Made by a program: the position numbers and the translations under genes. Positions 41,876-50,420 of a stretch of 64,000 bases of DNA are shown here, piece by piece. Below the pieces are notes generated by a model. The model searched no databases. It was not told where the DNA came from and worked only from the letters and a program-made list of their open reading frames with translations. The number at the start of each line of letters is the position of its first letter. Position 1 is the first letter of the stretch. Origin of the DNA: Sphingomonas canadensis (GTDB taxonomy: Bacteria; Pseudomonadota; Alphaproteobacteria; Sphingomonadales; Sphingomonadaceae); NCBI RefSeq assembly GCF_026013525.1, contig NZ_JAPDRA010000009.1:62001-126000 (forward strand), given 5' to 3'.

Positions 41876-44026
41876 TCAGGCTTCGCTGGCGATGACGAGC
41901 GCATCCACCGCGGTAAGGCCCTGGCCATCGGGATGGACGAACACGGGGTTGAGGTCGATCTCTTCGATCTGCGGCACGGTCAGCATCAGCCGGCCGACCA
42001 GCGCTGCCGTCTCCGCCACCGCACGCACGTCTACCGGCGGGGCGCCGCGAACGCCGCCGAGCAGCTTGGCGCTGCGCAGCTTGCCCAGTTCCGCCACGAT
42101 ATCGTCCACCGCCAGATCCGCCGGCATCAGCCGCACATCGCCCAGCGCCTCGACCCAGATGCCGCCCAGGCCGACAAGGACCACCGGCCCCCATTTCGGA
42201 TCGCGCTTGGCGCCGATCATCAGCTCCAGGCCCTTCTCGGCCATGCGCTCGACCAGTACGCCATCGAGCGCCAGTCCGGGCGCGGCGCGCGCGACATTGT
42301 CGTGCAGCGTCTGCCATGCCGCGCGCAGGCCATCGGCGTCGCGGATGCCCAGCATCACGCCGCCTGCCTCGGTCTTGTGCGCCAGCGCGCCCGCCTGGGC
42401 CTTGATGGCGACGGGATAGCCGACCCGCTCCGCGGTCGCCACCGCGTCCTCGACGGTGCGGGCGAGCGCGCCTTCCGGAATGCGGATGCCGATCGCGGCG
42501 AGCAACTGCTTGCCGAACCATTCGGGCTGCGCGCCCTTGCCCAGCGCGGGCAGGTTTTCAAACGGCGCATAGCTCGCCGATCGGGCATTGCGCTCCAGAG
42601 CGCGGCCGTAATGGGTGACGCGGGCTATCGCGCGCATCGAGCGTTCGATCGAGCGGCTGAGGATCAGCCCGTTGTCGAGCACCGCCTGCGCGAATTCCGC
42701 ATCCAGCTCCGGCGCGGGGAATGCCAGGATGGCGGGCTTGTCGCGGCCCTTCAGCGCACCGACGAAATAGGGACCATAGGTGTTCTGCGACCTGGCCGTG
42801 CCGCTGTTGATCGCCACGATCACGCTGCCGAGATTGGGATCGTCCATCAGCGCCCCGGTGCCGATCCCGGTAAGTTCCGGCTGCCAGATCGCCTGGGTTC
42901 CCAGATCCAGCGGATTGCGGGGCGGGATATAGGACGGCAGCTTCGGTTCGAGCGCAGCGCGCACTTCCTCGGTGAGCGGCGGCATCTCCAACCCCTCGCC
43001 CTCAAGAAAGTCATGCGCGATCGCGCAAAAGCCGCCCGAGAAGGTCAGCATGCCCGGCCCGGCGACCGGCGGGGTTGGATAACGCGCCAGGATCTCGGCC
43101 ACATCGACCAGTTCCTCCAGCGTATCGACCAGCGTCACGCCCGCGCGCGACATATGGACCTGCATCGACGCATAGTCCCCCGCCAGCGCGCCGGTGTGCG
43201 ACTGGACCGCTGCCCGGCCCTTTTCGCCGCGCCCGGGATGGATCGCCACCACCGACTTGCCGGCGGCACGCGCGCGGCGGGCGGCGGCAAGAAACTCCTG
43301 CGGCTTGCGCACCTCCTCAAGGTACAGCGCGATCACCGTCGTCGCCGCGTCCAGCGTGAAGAAATCGATGAAGTCGGCCAGGCCGATGTCTGCTTCGTTG
43401 CCGGTCGCGACGGTATAGGACATCGGCAGCCCGCGCGCGGCCAGCGTCAGGCTGGCATAGGCCATCAGCCCGCCGCTCTGCGAAACCATCGCGACCGCGG
43501 GGTTCTTGCCGCCCACCGGGGTACGCGCGACGACGCGGGCATTGGCGAAGCCGATCGGCATGCCGTCCACCAGGTTGGTATAGCCCAGGCAGTTCGGCCC
43601 CAGCATCGCGATGCCGCCGTCGCGGGCGATGCCGACCAGTTCATCCTGCGCGGCGCGATTGCCGACCTCGGCAAAGCCCGAGGAGAAGACCGTGACCGCG
43701 CGCACGCCACGGCGCGCACAGGCCTCCATCGCATCCTTCACCGCAGCGGCGGGAAGCGCGAACACGGCGAGATCGACGCCCTCGGGCAGGTCGTCGATGC
43801 TCTGGGTTACCGGATAGCCGTCGATATCGCCCTCGGCACGGCCGATGACGTGGATATCGCCCGCATAATTGTTGAGCTTCAGATTGGTCAGCACCGTCCG
43901 CCCGGCCGTTGCCGGCTTGGACGAAACGCCCACGATCGCGACCGAACGCGGCCGCATGAACAACTCAACGGCCGCCGCACCGGTTGCTGCGGCCTGAATA
44001 TCCTGAACTTCGCGGGCAATTACCAT
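41876..44026 (-). CDS. ADP-forming acyl-CoA synthetase (fused subunits), FerA-like
   Basis: The 716-residue protein combines a CoA-binding domain (SVAIVGVSSKPATAGRTVLTN), a succinyl-CoA ligase-like domain with the phosphohistidine stretch SHTGALAGDY, and a C-terminal ATP-grasp domain (GYPVAIKAQAGALAHKTEAGG; VERMAEKGLELMIGAKRD). This is the ADP-forming acyl-CoA synthetase family. The feruloyl-CoA synthetase of sphingomonads (FerA) is, as I recall it, of this class and similar length, so an aromatic acid is a good substrate guess. It is followed by a crotonase, thiolase, DUF35 and hydrolase. The start at 44026 gives the family's N-terminus. Confidence 0.85.
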   Translation of the reverse strand: MVIAREVQDIQAAATGAAAVELFMRPRSVAIVGVSSKPATAGRTVLTNLKLNNYAGDIHVIGRAEGDIDGYPVTQSIDDLPEGVDLAVFALPAAAVKDAMEACARRGVRAVTVFSSGFAEVGNRAAQDELVGIARDGGIAMLGPNCLGYTNLVDGMPIGFANARVVARTPVGGKNPAVAMVSQSGGLMAYASLTLAARGLPMSYTVATGNEADIGLADFIDFFTLDAATTVIALYLEEVRKPQEFLAAARRARAAGKSVVAIHPGRGEKGRAAVQSHTGALAGDYASMQVHMSRAGVTLVDTLEELVDVAEILARYPTPPVAGPGMLTFSGGFCAIAHDFLEGEGLEMPPLTEEVRAALEPKLPSYIPPRNPLDLGTQAIWQPELTGIGTGALMDDPNLGSVIVAINSGTARSQNTYGPYFVGALKGRDKPAILAFPAPELDAEFAQAVLDNGLILSRSIERSMRAIARVTHYGRALERNARSASYAPFENLPALGKGAQPEWFGKQLLAAIGIRIPEGALARTVEDAVATAERVGYPVAIKAQAGALAHKTEAGGVMLGIRDADGLRAAWQTLHDNVARAAPGLALDGVLVERMAEKGLELMIGAKRDPKWGPVVLVGLGGIWVEALGDVRLMPADLAVDDIVAELGKLRSAKLLGGVRGAPPVDVRAVAETAALVGRLMLTVPQIEEIDLNPVFVHPDGQGLTAVDALVIASEA

Positions 44027-44097
44027 CGTTACGCTTTCCGCAGGCAGAATCACGGCCCCTCGGCCAAGCCGGGGGCCGTGAAGGTTGAACGGTGCCC

Positions 44098-44126
44098 GGG
44101 GCGGCAGGCGCGATGCCCGCCGCCCC
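44098..44126 (-). terminator. Hairpin after the TonB receptor gene
   Basis: GGGGCGGC (44098-44105) pairs with GCCGCCCC (44119-44126), extended by an inner GGC/GCC. It lies just after the receptor stop (44137), with a second 9-bp hairpin at 44051-44080. There is no U-run. It probably ends the receptor transcript and separates it from the synthetase operon. Confidence 0.5.
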
Positions 44127-44136
44127 ATCGGGCGGT

Positions 44137-47055
44137 TTAGAATTCGAACCGCACGCCGATCTTGTAGCTGCGGCCGATACGGTCATAGAAACCGGCGAGC
44201 TGCGTCGCCGGGAACGGCGGATCCACGTTCAGCAGGTTGTTCACCACGCCATAGAGCTGGATCTTGTTGTTCCCGCTGTCGACGATGTTCACCGATCCGC
44301 TCCAGTTCAGATAGAAGCGGGAGTCGACGTTCATCGGCCCGACCGAGATCGGCGATGCGGCGTTGTAATCCGGATCGCCCGGCTGGACGAGCGTGGCATC
44401 GACGATGCCGCTGTCGATCCAGCGCCCGGTGAAGGTCGTCGAGAACAGGTCGTTCGAATATCCCAGGCTGGCGTTGAGCTGCCAGTGCGGGACGCTCGTC
44501 GCGCCGGTGTTGAGGCCCGAGGTGAACCCGCCGAGCTGGCCCGCGCGATCGATCACGCTGCCACGGGTCTGGATGATGCCCGCGGCGTTGTAGGTCGGCG
44601 CGATGCCCAGGCCATCGTCGGAGACGAGCTTGTGGACATAGGAGCCATAGAGGCGCGTCGAGAAGCGGCCGCCCAGTCCATCGAAGCGATAGGCGACCTC
44701 GAAATCGACGCCGTCAGTCTTCAGCGATGCCAGGTTGAGCAGCGCCTGGGTGACCGACACGATCTCCGTGCTGGTGCCCGACCCCGTCAGCACGACGTTG
44801 GAGCAGAAGGTGCCCGCACCGCCGCCCTGGATCTCGGCATAGCAGTTGTCGAGAATCTGCTGCGCCGGATAGTTGGAAATCGCGCCGCCGATCTTGATGT
44901 TGTAATAGTCGACGGAGACCGACAGGCCCGGGATGAACCGCGGCTCGAACACCGCGCCCAGCGTCAGCGTATCGGCCTTTTCCGGCGCCAGCGTGGGGCT
45001 GGGCTTGAAGATGACCTGATACGAACGCGACACGCCGTTGAACGGATTGCGCAGCGTCGACTGGGTGCTGGTGCTGGCGAAGAGCTCCGAGCTGTTGGGC
45101 GCACGGATGTCGCGCGAGCGCGTTCCGCGGAGCCGGACGCCATCCAGCGGCTCCCAGGTCAGGCCCGCCTTCCACGTCGTGACGCCGCCCGACGATTCAT
45201 AGTCGGTGTAGCGGATCGCGCCGTTGAACTCGAGCGACTTGAAGCCGGCCATGTCCTTCGCCAGCGGCACCACCACCTCGGCATAAGCCTCCTTGGTGTT
45301 GAACGAACCGGCATAGGGCTGCGGGTTGGAGAAGTTGTAGCCGCGAGCCTCGGCGATCGAGTCCACGATGCTCTCCGCCTTGTCCTGGCGGTATTCCGCA
45401 CCCACCGCGAGCGAGACAGGCCCCGCCCAGGTCGAGAACGGCTCACCGCGCAGGTTGGCCGCGACCACCGACTGCGAGATGTTGATCTGCTGGAACTGGG
45501 TGCCGTTGACATAGTCGATGGCAGCCGCGCTCATCGCGCCTTCGCCGAACAGGTTCAGCGGAACGCAGCCCAGCGCACGCGCGGTGTCGTTGCGGCAGAC
45601 GATCTGTCCGCTCGGCAGCTTGATCGCGTCATAGGCCCAGAGGAAGTTCTGCTGGATGCGCATGTTGCGGATCTGCGAATTGAGCGAGTTGTGGCCGTAC
45701 TGGGCATAGGCGTCCCAGGTCCAGCCGCCGCCCAGATCGCCCTCCACGCCACCGACGACGCGGTAGGTGGTGTTGAAGTTCACGATCCGCGTGCGCGAGA
45801 AGTCCGGGTTCGATCGGCCCATGTAGAACTGGGTGATGCCGTTGGCGTCCATGATCGACGCGACGGACGCGGGCAGAAAGGCGTTGTCGCGGCGGATCAG
45901 GATGGCGTTGGCGCCGGAGACCGCCGTGTCGCGCGGCATCGGTCCCGAATAGTTCGAACCCGAGCTGCCATAGCCGCCCTCGACGAACACCTTGATCGAG
46001 TCGTTGACCTCATAGTCGAGCTTCGCGACCACCGAGTGGCGGTTGATCGGCAGCACCAGCGTATGACCCGAGCGGGTGTGGACGCCGGCCGAGCTGGAGA
46101 AGTTGATCGACGAGCCACCGGTTTCGGTGCCGTAGGTGAAGCTGCCCACGGTGCCCGGCGTCGGGAAATAGATGCCGCGCAGCACGTCCACGCCGTTGGC
46201 GGCGTTCGTGTCCGCGTTGACGCCCAGGATGACGCCGCCGACGAGCGAGTTCACATACTGAACGCCCGTGGCATACATGCGCGAAGGCGTGCCCGCGGGA
46301 CGGGAGGTAGCATAGGAGACGACCTCGTCGCCCCGCGCCGCCCAGTCACGCTCGAAGAAGCTCGCGACACCATCGGACTTCACATATTCGCCGCCGATGA
46401 TGAAGCTGCCGCGGCCGTCCGCGAACTTGGTGCCCCAGGCCAGGCTGGCGCGGCGCTCGAAATTGTCGCCCTCCTCGGCGATGCCCAGCGAAACGTCGCC
46501 CTTCAGCCCTTCCAGGTTGCGCTTGAAGATGACGTTGACCACGCCCGAAATGGCGTCGGAGCCATAAGCCGCCGAAGCACCGCCGGTCACCACCTCGACC
46601 CGCTCGATCATCGCGGTCGGGATCAGGTTCATGTCGACCTGGCCCGTCGAGGCGGTCGGCACGTGGCGGCGGCCGTCGATCAGGGTCAGCGTGCGGATGT
46701 TGCCCAGCGCGCGCAGGTCCGCGAAGGTCGCGCCCGACAGGTTCGACGACTGGGTATTGGTCTGGTTGGTGACGCTCGGGCGGAACGACGGGATTTCGTT
46801 GAGGAAATCGCCGACGTTGCTGAGGCCGCGCGTATCGAGCGCCTCCGAAGTCAGCACCGTGGTGGGCGTCGGCGCGTCGAAGCCGCTGCGCGCAACGCGC
46901 GATCCGGTGACGATGATCTCGCCCTCGCGTGGAGCCTCGTCAGACGCGGCCGGCGTGTCCTGATCGCCTTGCGCGTCCTGCGCATAGGCGGGCGTTGCAA
47001 CTGCCAGCGCCGCTCCGAAAGCGGCCGTGGCGAGCAACCAAGTACGATGTTTCAT
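44137..47055 (-). CDS. TonB-dependent outer-membrane receptor
   Basis: The 972-residue protein has a signal peptide (about residues 1-25), a TonB-box-like stretch EGEIIVTGSRV, a plug domain (GFDAPTPTTVLTSEALD ... RVEVVTGGASAAYGSDAISGVVNVIFKR) and a large beta-barrel ending in an aromatic residue (RFEF). Receptors of this size with this plug are the outer-membrane uptake route for aromatic compounds and oligomers in sphingomonads; DdvT of SYK-6 does this for dehydrodivanillate. Two copies of a 15-bp operator-like element occur upstream or nearby. The substrate cannot be read, and a link to the GntR-type regulon is suggested by the site at 47148. Confidence 0.9.
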   Translation of the reverse strand: MKHRTWLLATAAFGAALAVATPAYAQDAQGDQDTPAASDEAPREGEIIVTGSRVARSGFDAPTPTTVLTSEALDTRGLSNVGDFLNEIPSFRPSVTNQTNTQSSNLSGATFADLRALGNIRTLTLIDGRRHVPTASTGQVDMNLIPTAMIERVEVVTGGASAAYGSDAISGVVNVIFKRNLEGLKGDVSLGIAEEGDNFERRASLAWGTKFADGRGSFIIGGEYVKSDGVASFFERDWAARGDEVVSYATSRPAGTPSRMYATGVQYVNSLVGGVILGVNADTNAANGVDVLRGIYFPTPGTVGSFTYGTETGGSSINFSSSAGVHTRSGHTLVLPINRHSVVAKLDYEVNDSIKVFVEGGYGSSGSNYSGPMPRDTAVSGANAILIRRDNAFLPASVASIMDANGITQFYMGRSNPDFSRTRIVNFNTTYRVVGGVEGDLGGGWTWDAYAQYGHNSLNSQIRNMRIQQNFLWAYDAIKLPSGQIVCRNDTARALGCVPLNLFGEGAMSAAAIDYVNGTQFQQINISQSVVAANLRGEPFSTWAGPVSLAVGAEYRQDKAESIVDSIAEARGYNFSNPQPYAGSFNTKEAYAEVVVPLAKDMAGFKSLEFNGAIRYTDYESSGGVTTWKAGLTWEPLDGVRLRGTRSRDIRAPNSSELFASTSTQSTLRNPFNGVSRSYQVIFKPSPTLAPEKADTLTLGAVFEPRFIPGLSVSVDYYNIKIGGAISNYPAQQILDNCYAEIQGGGAGTFCSNVVLTGSGTSTEIVSVTQALLNLASLKTDGVDFEVAYRFDGLGGRFSTRLYGSYVHKLVSDDGLGIAPTYNAAGIIQTRGSVIDRAGQLGGFTSGLNTGATSVPHWQLNASLGYSNDLFSTTFTGRWIDSGIVDATLVQPGDPDYNAASPISVGPMNVDSRFYLNWSGSVNIVDSGNNKIQLYGVVNNLLNVDPPFPATQLAGFYDRIGRSYKIGVRFEF

Positions 47056-47147
47056 GCTCCTCTCCCGTATCCCGCGGTTATTTCCGGCCGCGGTCCCTTA
47101 TCGATGGATAACTAGCCCCGGAATGGACCCTGTCAATATAATCATCT

Positions 47148-47162
47148 AACTATAATACTCTT
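47148..47162 (+). promoter_or_regulatory. Operator-like site of the GntR-type family (copy 3)
   Basis: AACTATAATACTCTT agrees with the best copy at 55928 at 11 of 15 positions. It lies between the TonB receptor start (47055) and the SDR stop (47179), where it could act on the receptor promoter. Confidence 0.5.
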
Positions 47163-47178
47163 TGCGCTTCCTCCGTCA

Positions 47179-47916
47179 TCAGCCCCTCCCCAGGAATGGC
47201 ATCGTGTTGGGAAGCATGGTTCCCTCGACGAAGTTCACATGGTCCGGCAGATCCGCCATGGCGAGCACGGCACGCGCCGCGACATCGGCGCCGATCGTCC
47301 TCCCCGGAGAGGGGTCCGCGGGTGGCGCGCTCCCTCCGCCCAGCTCCGTCCCGACAATGCCGGGATGGAAGATGGAGGAGGCGATCCCGTGCGCCCGCCC
47401 ATCGATGGCAAGCGAATGGTTCAGCCCCGAAAGCGCGAACTTGCTGGCGGCATAGGCTGCGGTGTTGGGCCGCGGCGTGATCGCCGAAAGGCTGCCGATA
47501 TGGATGATCCGCCCCGCACCCTGCCCGCGCATGATGCGAAACGCCTCACGCGCACAGAAGAAGGCGCCGGTAAGATTGGTGTCGATCACCTCGCGCCAGC
47601 GCTCGGCAGTGAGTTGATCGGTGGGGGTATGATCGGCGACGCCGGCATTGTTGATAAGGACATCGATCCGGCCGAAACGATCCATGCCGGCCTGGAACAG
47701 CGCCGCCACATCGCCTTCGTCGCGCACGTCGCACGCAACCGCGACGGCCGCGGCGCCCAGCCCCTCGATCTCCGCGACAAGGGCGTCGAGGCGGTCCTTG
47801 CGCCGCGCGCCGAGCACCAGCCTGGCCCCCGCCTCCGCAAAAGCGATCGCCACTGCGCGGCCCAGCCCGGCACTGGCACCGGTAACGACTACGACCCTGC
47901 CTTGGACATATGCCAC
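47179..47916 (-). CDS. Short-chain dehydrogenase/reductase
   Basis: The 245-residue SDR has the nucleotide motif TGASAGLG near residue 10, NNAG near residue 85, a serine in IGSLSA near residue 137 and the catalytic YAASK near residue 153. A GTG start at 47916 with GGGAGAGG upstream is preferred. It is divergent from the acyl-CoA dehydrogenases at 48110, and is upstream of the TonB receptor on the same strand. It may oxidise a side-chain hydroxyl group, but the substrate is unknown. Confidence 0.85.
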   Translation of the reverse strand: MAYVQGRVVVVTGASAGLGRAVAIAFAEAGARLVLGARRKDRLDALVAEIEGLGAAAVAVACDVRDEGDVAALFQAGMDRFGRIDVLINNAGVADHTPTDQLTAERWREVIDTNLTGAFFCAREAFRIMRGQGAGRIIHIGSLSAITPRPNTAAYAASKFALSGLNHSLAIDGRAHGIASSIFHPGIVGTELGGGSAPPADPSPGRTIGADVAARAVLAMADLPDHVNFVEGTMLPNTMPFLGRG

Positions 47917-48109
47917 GTCCGCCGCCTCTCCCTCACATGGACCCTGTCGCCTGGCCCGTCTGGCGCGGGCCTTCATCGCAACGGAGCCGATAGATTCATT
48001 GTTGCGCGAATCGATGCTTGTGACAACTATATATCTTGACGCCGGCGATATAAAGCGCCTTGTCATTCAGGCGCCGGGGCACCTGCCCCGGAACGGGAGA
48101 GGAGTCGGG

Positions 48110-49273
48110 ATGTATACCGAGGAAGAGGAGGCCTTCGCGGCCGAGGTCCGCGCCTTCGTGCGCGAAAATTGCCCGGAAACGGTGCGCGAGAAGGTGATCG
48201 GCGCGATGCGCATCACGTCCGACGAACGCCGCGCCTGGCATCGTGCCTTGCACGCGCGCGGCTGGGCCGCGCCGCACTGGCCCGCCGAATATGGCGGCAC
48301 GGGCTGGAGCGCGGTGCAGACCTATATCTTCGCGGAGACGCTGTCGGAGGAAGGCGCGCCGGACCTCGGCTCCTTCGGCCTCAAGATGCTCGGCCCGACG
48401 CTGATGCGCTATGGCAGCGACGAGCAGAAGGCCCGCTATCTGCCCCGCATCCTTTCGGGCGAGGACTATTGGTGCCAGGGCTTCTCGGAGCCCGGCGCTG
48501 GATCCGACCTCGCATCGCTAAAGACCCATGCGGAATTCGACGGCACCCATTGGGTGGTCAACGGCCAGAAGATGTGGACCACCATGGCGCATGAGGCGAA
48601 CATGATGTTCGCGCTGGTGCGCACCGATCCCTCCGCGCCCAAGCCGCAGATGGGCATCTCCATGCTGCTGATCGATCTTGCGACCCCCGGCATCGACATC
48701 CGCCCGATCCTGCTGCTGAACGGCGAGCGCACCACCAACGAGGTGTTCTTCGACAATGTGCGCGTGCCGGCCGAGAATCTGGTGGGCGAGCCGCACAAGG
48801 GCTGGACCTATTCGCGCGTCGTGCTGGGCAACGAACGCCTGAGCATCGCGCGCATCGGCCTCAATCGCCGCCAGCTCGCCAAGCTGAAGCGCATCGCCGA
48901 TGCGGATGGCCTGCTCGATGCGCCGCTGTTCCGCGCGCGCGTGGTGGCGGCGGAGATCGAACTGACCGCGCTGGAGGCGATGGCGGTGGGCATGCTGGAG
49001 CGCGCCCGTGCCGGCCTGGCCCCGGGGATCGAGGCCAACATGCTGAAGATCAAGGGATCGGAATTGCAGCAGACGCTGGCGCAATTGCTTGCCGAGGCGC
49101 TCGGCCGCCGCGCAGCGCCCTATGGCGCCGATGCGATCGACCCCGAACGGCCCTGGGCGGCGGCGCTGTTCAAGAGCCATTTCGATACCCGTGTCGTGAC
49201 CATCTACGGCGGATCGAACGAGATCCAGCGCAACATCATCGCCAAGACGCTTGGCCTGGGAGCAGCCCGATGA
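48110..49273 (+). CDS. Acyl-CoA dehydrogenase, copy 1
   Basis: The 387-residue flavoprotein has the family N-terminal helices, the substrate/FAD stretch FSEPGAGSDLASL near residue 127, and the C-terminal YGGSNEIQRNIIAKTLGL. It belongs to the acyl-CoA dehydrogenase clade with paired partners found in steroid and aromatic side-chain catabolism. A GGAGAGGAGTCGGG ribosome binding site precedes the ATG at 48110. Its stop overlaps the next gene's start by four bases (ATGA), so the two are translated together, probably as a heteromeric enzyme. Confidence 0.88.
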   Translation: MYTEEEEAFAAEVRAFVRENCPETVREKVIGAMRITSDERRAWHRALHARGWAAPHWPAEYGGTGWSAVQTYIFAETLSEEGAPDLGSFGLKMLGPTLMRYGSDEQKARYLPRILSGEDYWCQGFSEPGAGSDLASLKTHAEFDGTHWVVNGQKMWTTMAHEANMMFALVRTDPSAPKPQMGISMLLIDLATPGIDIRPILLLNGERTTNEVFFDNVRVPAENLVGEPHKGWTYSRVVLGNERLSIARIGLNRRQLAKLKRIADADGLLDAPLFRARVVAAEIELTALEAMAVGMLERARAGLAPGIEANMLKIKGSELQQTLAQLLAEALGRRAAPYGADAIDPERPWAAALFKSHFDTRVVTIYGGSNEIQRNIIAKTLGLGAAR

Positions 49274-50406
49274 ACCTTTCCACCACCCAACTGGATACCG
49301 CCCGGCCCGCCGACGAGGGTTCCGAGATCCGCGGCCTGCTGCGCCAGTCGCTCGAAACGCTGCTGAGCCGCATCTATTCCTTCGAGCAGCGCAGCGCGGG
49401 CCGCGCCTCGCCCGGCCGCGAGGTCGAAGGTGCCTGGGAGGCCTATGCCGAACTCGGCCTGCTGGCGCTGACACTGCCCGAGGAACATGGCGGATTCGCC
49501 GCGGAGCTGGCCGATATCGCGATGGCGGCGGAGCTGATGGGCGGATCGATGACGGTCGAGCCCTATCGCCCGACGATGGTCGCGGCGCGGCTCATCGCGG
49601 CGGCGGGAGCGCCCGATCAGCAAGCACGCTGGCTACCCGGCGTGGCGAGCGGCACCGTCCGCGCCGCGCTGGCGCATGAGGAAGGCAGCGGCCGGCTGGC
49701 GGCTCCGATCGCGGCGGCGGCCGTGCGAGAGGGCGAGGGCTGGCGGCTGAGCGGCCGCAAGACCGTGGCCGCGGGCGGCGACAACGCCGATGTCTTCGTC
49801 ATATCGGCGCTGACCGATGGCGAGACCGTGCTGTTCGCGGTGCCCGCCGGTGCGGTGAAGCGCCGCGCCTATCGCTGCTTCGACTGGACCGGGGCGGCCG
49901 ACCTGGATCTCGACGGACTGGTGCTGCCCGCGGACGCGCTGATGCCCGGCGGCGGCGATGCGCTGGCCCGCGCGCTGGACGAGGCGACGGCGCTGGCCTG
50001 TGCCGACGCGGTGGGCGCGATCCGTGCCGCCAACCGGCTGGTCCGCGAACACACCGGCACGCGCAAGCAGTTCGGCCGCTCGCTCGACAGCTTCCAGGTG
50101 TTGCAGCACCGCATGGTCGACATGGCCATCGCCGAGGAACTGGCCGCGCCGATCGCCGAATCCGCGATCAAGGCGTGTGAGCTTGCCGCACCGGCCGACC
50201 GGGCGCGTGCGGTGTCCGCGGCCAAGGTGAAGGTCGGGGATTCGGCGCGGCTGGTCGGCCAGGAATGCGTGCAGCTTCACGGCGGCATGGGGCTTACGCA
50301 GGAATATCCCGCGTCGCACCTGTTCGCCCGGCTGGGGCTGTTCGAGCGCGCGCATGGCGACCGCGACGATCATATCGAGCGCTACGCCGCACTGATGTCG
50401 CGCTGA
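49270..50406 (+). CDS. Acyl-CoA dehydrogenase, copy 2 (partner subunit)
   Basis: The 378-residue protein has weaker conservation of the FAD/substrate segment than copy 1, but keeps REHTGTRKQFGRSLDSFQVLQHRMVDMAIAEE and LVGQECVQLHGGMGLTQEYPASH. Pairs of a full and a degenerate acyl-CoA dehydrogenase coded back to back often form a heterotetramer. The ATG overlaps the stop of copy 1. The TPP enzyme gene follows after 14 bases on the same strand, so the three belong to one operon. Confidence 0.85.
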   Translation: MNLSTTQLDTARPADEGSEIRGLLRQSLETLLSRIYSFEQRSAGRASPGREVEGAWEAYAELGLLALTLPEEHGGFAAELADIAMAAELMGGSMTVEPYRPTMVAARLIAAAGAPDQQARWLPGVASGTVRAALAHEEGSGRLAAPIAAAAVREGEGWRLSGRKTVAAGGDNADVFVISALTDGETVLFAVPAGAVKRRAYRCFDWTGAADLDLDGLVLPADALMPGGGDALARALDEATALACADAVGAIRAANRLVREHTGTRKQFGRSLDSFQVLQHRMVDMAIAEELAAPIAESAIKACELAAPADRARAVSAAKVKVGDSARLVGQECVQLHGGMGLTQEYPASHLFARLGLFERAHGDRDDHIERYAALMSR

Positions 50407-50420
50407 ACGGAGAGGAACGC

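Noticed and set aside
44092..47115. A very long open frame on the plus strand (about 1000 codons) opposite the TonB receptor
   Set aside because: It is a shadow frame of a G+C-rich gene. Its product is Arg/Ala/His-rich low-complexity sequence without recognisable domains, while the minus strand encodes a full TonB receptor.
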